Shown here: one piece after another, positions 12,054 to 20,364 of the stretch
Layout: every line of letters begins with the position of its first letter
Position numbering within the stretch: position 1 is the stretch's first letter
NCBI RefSeq assembly: GCF_900114245.1
Contig: NZ_FOSK01000001.1
Span: 620,001-684,000, forward strand
Source of the DNA: Pseudovibrio ascidiaceicola
GTDB taxonomy: Bacteria > Pseudomonadota > Alphaproteobacteria > Rhizobiales > Stappiaceae
DNA length: 64,000 nt
Reading direction: 5' to 3'
The notes under the pieces: model-generated
Databases searched by the model: none
What the model was told of the DNA's origin: nothing
The model's input: the letters and a program-made list of their open reading frames with translations, nothing else
Program-made: the position numbers and the translations under genes

Positions 12054-13664
12054 CTATTCAGCAGCAATCTTGGTGATCGGGCCTGCATTGAGGACCAGAT
12101 CATCAACGTGATCCTGAAAGATCTGGAAGTTCGCAGCGAACATGTCAACAAGCTTACTCGCCTGCACGTCATACTCAGCCGGATTGCTCCAGGTGCTCCG
12201 TGGATCAAGAATGCTGGTATCAACACCTGGCACCGCAACCGGAACCATAAAGCCAAAGTTCTCATCCCTGCGGAACTCAGCGGTGTTCAAAGAACCGTCC
12301 AATGCAGCGCGAAGCAGGGCACGGGTTTCTTTGATTGGCATACGGTGACCAACACCATAAGCACCACCGGTCCAGCCGGTATTTACGAGCCAGCAATCAA
12401 CACTGTGCTCACGGATAAGATCCTTCAGCAAAGCGCCGTATTCTGATGGATGACGCGGCATGAACGGAGCACCAAAGCAGGTGGAGAACGTCGCCTGTGG
12501 TTCGGTTACCCCACGCTCTGTGCCAGCAACCTTCGCGGTGTAACCGGAAAGGAAGTGGTACATCGCCTGCGCATCACTGAGCTTTGCGATTGGAGGCAGA
12601 ACACCAAACGCATCAGCCGTCAGCATGATGATGTTTTTCGGGTTCGGCGCGCGGCCACTTTCACTTGCATTTGGAATGAAGTGAATAGGGTAGGAGCAGC
12701 GGGTGTTTTCCGTCTTGGAACCATCGTCAAAGTCTGGAACACGAGCCTCATCCAGCACAACATTCTCAAGAATGGTGCCGAAGCGCTGTGTGGTCGCAAA
12801 AATCTCTGGCTCGGCTTCTGCAGAAAGGCGAATGGTCTTCGCGTAGCAGCCGCCTTCAAAGTTGAAGATGCCCTCTGGACCCCAACCATGCTCATCATCA
12901 CCGATCAGCGTACGGGCTGGATCAGCAGAAAGCGTGGTCTTGCCGGTGCCGGACAGGCCGAAGAAAACAGCAGCATCGTCGTTATCGCCAACGTTCGCGG
13001 AGCAATGCATTGGCATTACACCGTCTTCTGGCAACATATAGTTCAGCATGGAGAAGACGGACTTCTTCATTTCACCGGCGTAGGCGGTACCGGCGATCAG
13101 AACGATCTTGTTGGTCAGATCACAAGCAATAACCGTCTCGCTCCGGCAACCATGACGCTCTGGATCAGCCTTGAAGCTTGGCAGATCGATGATGGTCATC
13201 TCTGATTCAAAGCTTTTCAGGTCTTCGCGGGACGGGCGAAGAAGCATGTTGCGGATAAAGTGGTTATGCCATGCCAGCTCATTATAAACGCGAACGTTCA
13301 GCTGATGCGCAGGGTCAGCGCCTCCATAAAGGTCCTGTACATACAGGTCCATGCCTTCAGCATGATCCAGCATGTCTTGCAAAAGAACATTGAAGTTCTT
13401 CGGGCTCATCGCCCCGCTGTTGTCCCACCAGATCGTATCTTCGGTCTTGGTATCACGAACAACAAACTTGTCTTTTGGAGAGCGTCCTGTGTGAGCACCT
13501 GTTTCGGCACAAAGAGCACCGCCAGCGGCGATCTGTGCTTCACCATTCCTGATAGCATGCTCATAAAGTTCAGCTTCGGTCAGGTTCCAATACACACTGT
13601 TGAGGCCCTTCAGTCCGAAGGTGTCGCACCCAAACGCGGAATTCCGTAGTCCGAACTCTTTCAT
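12054..13664 (-). CDS. pckA: Phosphoenolpyruvate carboxykinase (ATP)
   Basis: A 536-residue ATP-dependent PEP carboxykinase that converts oxaloacetate to PEP, CO2 and ADP at the entry to gluconeogenesis. The kinase loop [14 protein letters not shown] and the following [10 protein letters not shown] metal-binding segment are intact, and the [16 protein letters not shown] segment matches the ATP-type family. ATG at 13664 with AAGGA about 9 bases upstream. It is divergent from chvI across a 424-base gap; this neighbourhood is conserved in rhizobia, where ChvG/ChvI is linked to carbon metabolism. Confidence 0.97.
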   Translation of the reverse strand: MKEFGLRNSAFGCDTFGLKGLNSVYWNLTEAELYEHAIRNGEAQIAAGGALCAETGAHTGRSPKDKFVVRDTKTEDTIWWDNSGAMSPKNFNVLLQDMLDHAEGMDLYVQDLYGGADPAHQLNVRVYNELAWHNHFIRNMLLRPSREDLKSFESEMTIIDLPSFKADPERHGCRSETVIACDLTNKIVLIAGTAYAGEMKKSVFSMLNYMLPEDGVMPMHCSANVGDNDDAAVFFGLSGTGKTTLSADPARTLIGDDEHGWGPEGIFNFEGGCYAKTIRLSAEAEPEIFATTQRFGTILENVVLDEARVPDFDDGSKTENTRCSYPIHFIPNASESGRAPNPKNIIMLTADAFGVLPPIAKLSDAQAMYHFLSGYTAKVAGTERGVTEPQATFSTCFGAPFMPRHPSEYGALLKDLIREHSVDCWLVNTGWTGGAYGVGHRMPIKETRALLRAALDGSLNTAEFRRDENFGFMVPVAVPGVDTSILDPRSTWSNPAEYDVQASKLVDMFAANFQIFQDHVDDLVLNAGPITKIAAE

Positions 13665-14088
13665 GTTCAGTAGTCCTTAATCGGCTCACTATTTACCTTG
13701 CGTCATTCAATGGCACTGTGCCAGTGAATTTAGCGATAACGCCCCTTGGATGGCGCAGTCGTACTTAGAAAAGCAAGACCAGAAATCCTGCGTTTTTCTA
13801 TTAAACCGATTGAAATACGACCTTTTGCTGGCATAGATTTATTTTGCTTATAAAAATAAACTCGACACAAACTTGGTTTTCACTTTTAAGCGTTTAACGA
13901 TACACTTCATGAAGAACACATGGCACTTGGCAGGCGAAACCTTGTCAAAAGTAGCGCTAAATAAGGAATTTTTCCGAGTATCTTGCTAAAACAGGGTTTT
14001 GCCTTATTTCGAGGTTAGGGATCGCGCAAGTTAATCTCAAATCCCAACTAAGTAGCGAAACGTGCAAGAGAGGAATAAGGTCTCTGAT
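13665..14088. other. Divergent pckA-chvI intergenic region
   Basis: A gene-free region of 424 bases that must carry promoters in both directions. The centre (about 13795-13870) is AT-rich. A perfect small palindrome TGGCAC-T-GTGCCA is at 13710-13722, within 60 bases of the pckA start, and could be an operator or a 5' leader hairpin of pckA. I do not see a promoter that I would name with confidence. Confidence 0.4.
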
Positions 14089-14787
14089 ATGCCAACGATT
14101 GCTCTGGTCGATGACGACCGTAACATTTTGACATCTGTCTCAATAGCTTTGGAAGCCGAAGGATATCGGGTCCAGACCTATACAGACGGAACAGTCGCAC
14201 TGGAAGGGCTCCAGGCCGACCCGCCTGACCTTGCCATCTTTGATATCAAGATGCCGCGTATGGATGGAATGGAGCTGCTGCGCCGTTTTCGCCAGATGTC
14301 CGACCTGCCTGTGATCTTCCTTACGTCTAAGGACGATGAGATTGATGAGTTGTTCGGCCTGAAAATGGGTGCCGACGACTTTATCCGTAAGCCATTCTCC
14401 CAGCGCCTGTTGGTTGAGCGTGTGAAGGCTGTTCTGCGCCGTGCTGCACCACGAGATGCTGCAAGTGCTGCGACTGAGACTTCCAAGCTGCTGGAACGTG
14501 GCAATCTTGTCATGGATAAAGAGCGCCATACCTGCACATGGCTTGCAAAGCCCGTCACACTGACAGTGACTGAGTTTCTCATTCTCTTTGCTCTGGCTCA
14601 GCGTCCGGGCGTTGTGAAAAGCCGTAATGCTCTGATGGATGCTGCCTACGATGATCAGGTCTATGTTGACGATCGTACCATCGATAGCCATATCAAGCGC
14701 CTTCGCAAGAAGTTCAAAGTGGTTGATGATGACTTTGATATGATCGAAACACTCTACGGTGTAGGTTATCGCTTCCGCGAAAACTAA
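14089..14787 (+). CDS. chvI: DNA-binding response regulator ChvI
   Basis: A 232-residue OmpR-type response regulator. The receiver domain has the acidic pocket DDD at residues 8-10, the phosphorylated Asp52 in FDIKMPR, Thr in LTSKDD and Lys in FIRKPFS. The C-terminal winged helix ends [16 protein letters not shown]. The pairing with ChvG, the divergent pckA and the sequence itself identify ChvI, which controls acid, envelope and exopolysaccharide genes in rhizobia. ATG at 14089 follows GAGGAATAAGG; an upstream GTG at 14062 is less likely. Confidence 0.92.
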   Translation: MPTIALVDDDRNILTSVSIALEAEGYRVQTYTDGTVALEGLQADPPDLAIFDIKMPRMDGMELLRRFRQMSDLPVIFLTSKDDEIDELFGLKMGADDFIRKPFSQRLLVERVKAVLRRAAPRDAASAATETSKLLERGNLVMDKERHTCTWLAKPVTLTVTEFLILFALAQRPGVVKSRNALMDAAYDDQVYVDDRTIDSHIKRLRKKFKVVDDDFDMIETLYGVGYRFREN

Positions 14788-14867
14788 TCTTAAAGCAGCC
14801 CATGTTGGGCTGTCTGAAGGTTGGAAAAGCCTGAGAACACCTGTTCCTGAGAATTCGATAAGAGCGA

Positions 14868-16697
14868 ATGTCGGAAAATAAAGAAGAACAAAAGCGGGAA
14901 GACATCGAAGCAGACGACGCTTCTGACACTCTTGACCCGCAACATACAGGTGCGTTCCGTTGGTTGGGGCGCAGGCAAGTGCGCCAACGCGTCTTTACGC
15001 GCTGGATTTCGCTCGCCGGTATCTATGCCTTTTCTTCTTTGACCCGCCGCATTCTGGTGCTCAACCTCGTCGGTCTTCTGGCGATGGTGATCTCCATTCT
15101 GTACTTGAACCAGTTTCAAGCCGGTCTGATCGATGCACGCGTTCAGTCATTGCTGGTTCAGGGCGAGATCATTGCAGGCGCCATTGCGGCATCCACCACG
15201 AGCGATGGCGATTCTCTTATGGTCGATCCAGAGATGTTGCTGCGTCTGGAAGCCGGAGAGTCAACCAGTGCTCGCTCAACGCTGGGAAGTCTGGACTTCC
15301 CAATCAACCCTGAGATTGTCGGGCCGATACTCCGGCGACTGATATCACCCACCAAAACACGGGCCCGAATCTACGATCCCGAAGGTATGTTGATGCTGGA
15401 TTCACGCCAGCTCCATGCCCAAAATCAGATATTCCGCTTTGACCTGCCTCCGCCGGACGAAAGCAAAGATCCCTTCTTCCAAAAGATGTGGGAGGAGTTG
15501 AAGCTTTGGATCCGTCGTGGCGAGTACCCGCCATATAAGGAAGTCGGGCGGACCGAAGGTCGCGAATACCCTGAAGTTGAAGCCGCTTTGGCTGGTTCTC
15601 CTGCATCTGTTGTGCGTGTTGGTGCAAAAGGCGAGATGGTTGTCGCCGTGGCTGTGCCAATTCAGCGCTTCCGTGGTGTCCTTGGTTCACTGCTCCTGTC
15701 CACACAAGGCGGAGATATTGACGATATCGTTGCCGCAGAGCGCAATGCGATCCTGAAGATCTTCCTCGTTGCCGCGGTTGTGGTGATGATCTTGTCCGTA
15801 TTGCTCGCTGGCACCATCGCTGGACCAGTCCGCCGCTTGTCAGAAGCTGCGCAAAAAGTGCAGTCGGCGATCAACACCCGGGAAGAAATTCCCGAGTTTG
15901 AAGATCGTTACGATGAGATTGGCCATCTGGCGCGTGCGCTGAGGAATATGACCAAGGCTCTTTATGGCCGTATGGATGCGATTGAGAGCTTCGCTGCAGA
16001 CGTGGCACATGAGCTGAAAAACCCGCTGACATCTCTTAGAAGTGCCGTTGAAACACTGCCATTGGCAAAGAACGAGCGATCACGCGAACGCTTGCTGGAA
16101 GTCATCCAACATGATGTAAAGCGCCTTGATCGCTTGATTACAGACATCTCTGAAGCATCGCGTATTGATGCGGAAATGTCTCGCGCAGAATCCCACGATG
16201 TCGATATGGCAACGCTGTTGCAGGCCGTCGTATCCATTGCCAATGAGCGCGCTTGTGATGATATCGCCCATGTCGATTTGAAGTTTGAGCCATCCAAGAC
16301 TGACAAGAATTTCCAGATGCACGGCAATGACCAGCGTCTCGGTCAGGTCATCAATAACCTGATCGACAATGCACGCTCGTTTGCACCAGAAGGAACTCCT
16401 GTTACAGTTACGGCGAAGCGCAAGAACAATCAGATTATCATCTGGGTTGAAGATTCTGGCCCAGGTATTAAAGAAGAACTCCGCGAACGCGTCTTTGAGC
16501 GCTTCTATACGGATAGGCCAGAATATGAGGGCTTTGGAAACAATTCCGGCTTGGGTCTCTCGATCTGCCGCCAGATTATCGAAGCGCACCGGGGTGAAAT
16601 CTCGGTCATGAACCGAACCTCTGAAGAAGAGGGGCAGGAGCCGAAAGTGCTTGGTGCCCGGTTCGTGATCAAACTGAGGGCCAAAACAACTTCATGA
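14868..16697 (+). CDS. chvG: Sensor histidine kinase ChvG
   Basis: A 609-residue inner-membrane kinase paired with ChvI. A charged cytoplasmic N-terminus leads to a first membrane segment at about residues 63-84. A periplasmic sensor domain of roughly 210 residues follows, then a second membrane segment at about 295-318 and a HAMP linker. The phospho-accepting His381 is in the ADVAHELKNPL H-box. N, G1 and G2 boxes are intact (NNLIDNARSFAPEG, DSGPGIKEE, SGLGLSICRQII). In rhizobia the periplasmic inhibitor ExoR acts on this sensor. Its stop overlaps the hprK start by four bases (ATGA), so expression is linked to the phosphotransfer genes. Confidence 0.92.
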   Translation: MSENKEEQKREDIEADDASDTLDPQHTGAFRWLGRRQVRQRVFTRWISLAGIYAFSSLTRRILVLNLVGLLAMVISILYLNQFQAGLIDARVQSLLVQGEIIAGAIAASTTSDGDSLMVDPEMLLRLEAGESTSARSTLGSLDFPINPEIVGPILRRLISPTKTRARIYDPEGMLMLDSRQLHAQNQIFRFDLPPPDESKDPFFQKMWEELKLWIRRGEYPPYKEVGRTEGREYPEVEAALAGSPASVVRVGAKGEMVVAVAVPIQRFRGVLGSLLLSTQGGDIDDIVAAERNAILKIFLVAAVVVMILSVLLAGTIAGPVRRLSEAAQKVQSAINTREEIPEFEDRYDEIGHLARALRNMTKALYGRMDAIESFAADVAHELKNPLTSLRSAVETLPLAKNERSRERLLEVIQHDVKRLDRLITDISEASRIDAEMSRAESHDVDMATLLQAVVSIANERACDDIAHVDLKFEPSKTDKNFQMHGNDQRLGQVINNLIDNARSFAPEGTPVTVTAKRKNNQIIIWVEDSGPGIKEELRERVFERFYTDRPEYEGFGNNSGLGLSICRQIIEAHRGEISVMNRTSEEEGQEPKVLGARFVIKLRAKTTS

Positions 16698-17188
16698 CGA
16701 CTCTGGATCAGAAGCAAAGTGTACAGGCAGCAGAAGGTCAGGCGATACACGCGACCTGTCTGGTGGTTGGCACGAAAGGCATTCTGATCCGTGGGCCCTC
16801 TGGAACCGGCAAATCAGCGTTGGCGCTGGAATTGATACAGCGCGCGCACCTTAAAGGCAGTTTTGCAGCTCTCGTTGCAGATGATCGTGTCTACATTGCT
16901 GAGAAAAATCGACGCTTAATAGGGTCTTGCCCAAATCCTATTAAGGGAAAGGCCGAGCTGAGAGGCTATGGCGTTGTCGATGTTCCTTATCTCGATACTG
17001 CAGTAATCCATATGGTTCTTGATCTGGAAGCCCGAGAGGAAATCGATAGATTGCCGGAGGAGCAAGCGCAGACTTGTGAACTTTGCTCAGTCAAATTAAT
17101 TCGACAACAAGTACCTAAAGAAGATCATTTAGCCGCTCTTCGGCTCGCGAATGCACTTATTTTTACTAATCCAGTGCACAACTATTAG
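16694..17188 (+). CDS. hprK: HPr kinase, short alphaproteobacterial form
   Basis: A 164-residue protein containing only the C-terminal kinase domain of HPr kinase/phosphorylase; the roughly 130-residue N-terminal domain of the Firmicutes enzyme is missing, as is usual in alphaproteobacteria. The P-loop GPSGTGKS is at residues 34-41 and an LVADDRV strand follows. It phosphorylates HPr on serine, coupling metabolic state to the phosphotransferase chain. Overlap with chvG suggests shared control with the ChvG/ChvI system. Confidence 0.88.
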   Translation: MTTLDQKQSVQAAEGQAIHATCLVVGTKGILIRGPSGTGKSALALELIQRAHLKGSFAALVADDRVYIAEKNRRLIGSCPNPIKGKAELRGYGVVDVPYLDTAVIHMVLDLEAREEIDRLPEEQAQTCELCSVKLIRQQVPKEDHLAALRLANALIFTNPVHNY

Positions 17189-17296
17189 CCCTCTGTGTAT
17201 GAGCATGCTGATTTTTCTTGCACTGCAGCGTGTCCTTCAACAAAGTAGGATTGGAATAACCTAAGAGTAGACACTCTGTTAGTTCGCGGGAAATAT

Positions 17297-17701
17297 ATGA
17301 TTGGTCTAGTTCTTGTCACCCATGGTCGGTTGGCAGAAGAGTTCAAATCGGCTCTTGAGCATGTTGTAGGTCCACAGGACCGGGTAGCAACCATCAGCAT
17401 CGGCCCAGATGACGATATGGAACAACGTCGTCAGGACATCCTGCGTTCCGTTGAAGCTGTCAACGATGGCTCTGGCGTTGTCCTTCTTACCGATATGTTT
17501 GGCGGTACGCCTTCGAATCTCGCTATTTCTGTGATGGATGGTGGTAGCGTTGAGGTCGTAGCTGGTGTAAACCTGCCGATGCTCATAAAACTGGCAAGCG
17601 TTCGAAATGAAAAATCGCTCGCCGAAGCGGTAGAAGAAGCCCGCAGTGCAGGACAGAAGTATATCTCAGTAGCTTCGCAGGTCCTGTCCGGGCAAGGCTA
17701 A
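17297..17701 (+). CDS. manX: PTS EIIA component, mannose/fructose family
   Basis: A 134-residue EIIA-Man-type domain. The phosphoryl-accepting His9 is in GLVLVTHGRLAEEF, and the LTDMFGGTPSNLA segment is typical. No matching IIB, IIC or IID gene is nearby, so it is likely a regulatory phosphoryl acceptor and not part of a sugar importer, as known in other alphaproteobacteria. GGGAAA precedes the ATG. HPr begins seven bases after its stop. Confidence 0.9.
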   Translation: MIGLVLVTHGRLAEEFKSALEHVVGPQDRVATISIGPDDDMEQRRQDILRSVEAVNDGSGVVLLTDMFGGTPSNLAISVMDGGSVEVVAGVNLPMLIKLASVRNEKSLAEAVEEARSAGQKYISVASQVLSGQG

Positions 17702-17707
17702 GAAAAT

Positions 17708-17992
17708 ATGGATGAATGCACAGTGTTAGCTCGCGACCTGACCATCGTGAACACCCGTGGTTTGCACGCGCGCGCCTCAGCTAAGCTGGTCAAGCTGGTT
17801 GAGACTTTTGATGCCCATGTAAAAGTTTCCAAAGACGGCCAAACTGTTGGTGGAACTTCCATTATGGGACTAATGATGCTCGCAGCCAGCCCTGGCTGCT
17901 CAATCCACGTTGTCGTGACCGGCAATCAGAAAGAAGAAGCCATTTCCGCGATTGCGCATCTGGTGGAAGATGGTTTCGGTGAGAGAGACTAA
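17708..17992 (+). CDS. ptsH: Phosphocarrier protein HPr
   Basis: A 94-residue HPr. The catalytic His20 is in NTRGLHARASAK, and the regulatory serine (Ser51, equivalent to Ser46) is in GGTSIMGLMML, the target of the HprK encoded upstream. It relays phosphate from enzyme I to the EIIA just upstream. Spacing in the EIIA-HPr pair is 6 bases, indicating one transcript. The ribosome site is weak. Confidence 0.92.
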   Translation: MDECTVLARDLTIVNTRGLHARASAKLVKLVETFDAHVKVSKDGQTVGGTSIMGLMMLAASPGCSIHVVVTGNQKEEAISAIAHLVEDGFGERD

Positions 17993-18017
17993 ATAAGTCC
18001 AGCACCTAGAGGATCTG

Positions 18018-18470
18018 ATGAAAAAGCGCCCTGCTTCCCGCCTGTTGGTGGTTGATCCTCAAGACCGAGTTCTCCTCTTTAATTTCAAGTTCGACAAAGG
18101 CCCTCTCAAAGGCCGGGACATTTGGGCCACCGTTGGCGGTGGTCTTGAGCCGGGTGAGAGCTTTAAAGAAGCCGCCCGCCGAGAACTTCTGGAAGAAACC
18201 GGAATCAACGAACCCGTTGGGGAAGTGATCCACGTTGGAAGAGCGGTTTTTCAGACACCTTCCGGTGAAATGGTGGATGCCGAAGACCATTTTTTCCTTG
18301 TCACCGTTTCCGACTCGAAAATCGACTATTCCAACCACACAGAGTTGGAAACTCAGGTAATGAGAGAGCATCACTGGTGGACGCGGAAAGAACTCGAAAC
18401 CACATCTTTGACAGTCTTCCCTGAAAATATCCTAGAAATTCTAGAACCTTATCTTCCCCGAAATGCATAA
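18018..18470 (+). CDS. NUDIX hydrolase
   Basis: A 150-residue NUDIX domain protein with a complete box (GGGLEPGESFKEAARRELLE, then ETGI) at about residues 42-65, containing the REXXEE metal-binding residues. It should hydrolyse a nucleoside diphosphate linked to another group; the substrate cannot be read from sequence. It lies 25 bases after HPr on the same strand and is probably co-transcribed. The ATG at 18018 has GAGGATCTG upstream. Confidence 0.85.
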   Translation: MKKRPASRLLVVDPQDRVLLFNFKFDKGPLKGRDIWATVGGGLEPGESFKEAARRELLEETGINEPVGEVIHVGRAVFQTPSGEMVDAEDHFFLVTVSDSKIDYSNHTELETQVMREHHWWTRKELETTSLTVFPENILEILEPYLPRNA

Positions 18471-18646
18471 AGCATTCCGCATGCCTGCATTTGCTTGTAT
18501 TTTAGATTGATATAAAGAAACCTTTATATCTTTATTGCTTTCTAACTTCTCTGTGATGTATAACAGCATGCAGTGAGCGCTCATTTTGCGAGCACTCATC
18601 AATCACGCGGGAGGGGACTATGGGCCCGGGCTTTCAGGAAGATTTA

Positions 18647-20047
18647 ATGACTGCGTCTAACGATTACTACGTCAAAGACATCTCACTTGCAGAGTGGGGT
18701 CGTACTGAAATTGAAATTGCCGAAACCGAAATGCCAGGCCTGATGGCTTGTCGTGAGGAATATGGTGCAAGCAAGCCTCTCAAAGGCGCGCGCATCGCTG
18801 GTTCCCTGCACATGACCATCCAGACAGCGGTTCTGATTGAGACCCTCATAGAGTTGGGTGCAGAAGTTCGCTGGGCATCTTGTAACATCTTCTCCACGCA
18901 GGATCAGGCTGCAGCTGCAATCGCAGCAGCTGGTATTCCGGTGTTCGCTGAAAAAGGCGAAACCCTTGATGAATACTGGACATATGCGGATAAAATCTTC
19001 GATTGGGGCGACGGCCAAACCGCAAACCTCATTCTGGATGATGGTGGCGACGCAACACTGATGATTCTTCTTGGCGCGAAAGCGGAGAAAGACCCATCCG
19101 TTCTCGACAATCCGTCCAACGAAGAAGAAACCGCTCTCTTCGCGGCGATCAAGCGTCGCCTCGAAAAAGACCCGGGTTTCTACTCCAAAGTTAAGGGCAA
19201 CATCCAGGGCGTCTCCGAAGAGACAACCACGGGTGTTATGCGCCTTTATGAAATGCAGAAGAAAGGCGACCTGCCATTCCCTGCAATCAACGTGAATGAC
19301 TCTGTCACCAAGTCCAAATTCGACAACCGCTATGGCTGCCGTGAGTCTCTTGTAGACGGCATCCGCCGCGGTACCGACGTAATGATGGCTGGCAAGGTGG
19401 CTGTTGTTGCTGGTTACGGCGATGTTGGCAAAGGCTCTGCGCAGTCTCTGGAAGGCGCTGGCGCCCGTGTGATCGTGACTGAGATCGATCCGATCTGTGC
19501 GCTCCAGGCTGCTATGGACGGTTACGAAGTGAAGACGATGGAGCAGGCCATCGGTGAAGGCGATATCTTCGTCACCACCACCGGCAACAAAGACGTCATC
19601 ACAGCTGACCACATGCGCGACATGAAAGACATGGCGATTGTCTGTAACATCGGTCACTTCGACAACGAGATCCAGGTTGCTGCACTGCGTAACTACAAAT
19701 GGCGCAATGTGAAGCCTCAGGTTGATCTGATCGAATATCCGGATGGCAAGCGCCTGATCCTTCTCTCCGAAGGTCGTCTGGTAAACCTTGGCAACGCAAC
19801 GGGTCATCCATCCTTTGTGATGTCCGCCAGCTTCACCAACCAGGTTCTGGCGCAAATGGAGCTGCACACCAAAGGCGACGACTACAAAAACGAAGTCTAC
19901 GTGCTGCCGAAGCATTTGGATGAGAAGGTTGCGCGCCTGCATCTTAAGAAGCTTGGTGCAACCCTGTCTGAGCTCACTGACGATCAGGCCAACTACCTCG
20001 GTCTCGACAAATCTGGTCCGTTCAAGGCTGAGCACTACAAGTACTGA
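18647..20047 (+). CDS. ahcY: Adenosylhomocysteinase (SAH hydrolase)
   Basis: A 466-residue NAD-dependent enzyme splitting S-adenosylhomocysteine to adenosine and homocysteine, keeping methylation and methionine recycling running. It has the NAD fold [20 protein letters not shown], the catalytic [20 protein letters not shown] region (Lys, Asp, Asn) and the C-terminal tail FKAEHYKY typical of the family. ATG at 18647 has AGGAAG six bases upstream and gives the usual alphaproteobacterial length; the ATG at 18620 would add nine residues. The 176-base leader contains a partial inverted repeat (18573-18599), but I could not match it to a SAH riboswitch. Confidence 0.96.
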   Translation: MTASNDYYVKDISLAEWGRTEIEIAETEMPGLMACREEYGASKPLKGARIAGSLHMTIQTAVLIETLIELGAEVRWASCNIFSTQDQAAAAIAAAGIPVFAEKGETLDEYWTYADKIFDWGDGQTANLILDDGGDATLMILLGAKAEKDPSVLDNPSNEEETALFAAIKRRLEKDPGFYSKVKGNIQGVSEETTTGVMRLYEMQKKGDLPFPAINVNDSVTKSKFDNRYGCRESLVDGIRRGTDVMMAGKVAVVAGYGDVGKGSAQSLEGAGARVIVTEIDPICALQAAMDGYEVKTMEQAIGEGDIFVTTTGNKDVITADHMRDMKDMAIVCNIGHFDNEIQVAALRNYKWRNVKPQVDLIEYPDGKRLILLSEGRLVNLGNATGHPSFVMSASFTNQVLAQMELHTKGDDYKNEVYVLPKHLDEKVARLHLKKLGATLSELTDDQANYLGLDKSGPFKAEHYKY

Positions 20048-20065
20048 TACGCGTCCTTCGTAATT

Positions 20066-20098
20066 GCTGTTAACGCTAAGGGACTTAGCGTTAACAGC
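20066..20098 (+). other. Perfect 15-bp inverted repeat after ahcY
   Basis: GCTGTTAACGCTAAG and CTTAGCGTTAACAGC flank a 3-base loop (GGA), 18 bases after the ahcY stop. There is no T run after it on the plus strand, so it is not a standard terminator. It may be a 3' stabiliser, a Rho-associated structure or a protein-binding palindrome in the ahcY-divL gap (20048-20364), which otherwise holds no gene. Confidence 0.7.
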
Positions 20099-20364
20099 TC
20101 CATGAATTCTACTAGGCCCAATAAGCACACTTTCAATATATTGGGGGTGCGCTTGTTGGGCTTACTACAGATTGTGGTGGATGATTATTTCGCCCACAGG
20201 ATTTGTTTACTTTTTGTAAAGATCCTCTTCTTCCCAAAAATCAATCAGGTTATGTTGATTGTCGAATCAGTCGTTAAGTTAGGCAGTTGAGCGACTTATT
20301 CGCGATTCGTGACACCAATGCGGCGTGTGACACGAATCTGAGGCGGCGAAGAAAGGGGCACAAC

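Noticed and set aside
18471-18646. SAH or SAM riboswitch before ahcY
   Set aside because: Only a partial inverted repeat (around 18573-18599) is visible; I could not find the conserved core of either class.
18683-20128. 481-codon minus-strand ORF opposite ahcY
   Set aside because: Antisense shadow of a highly conserved gene, with no family motif.
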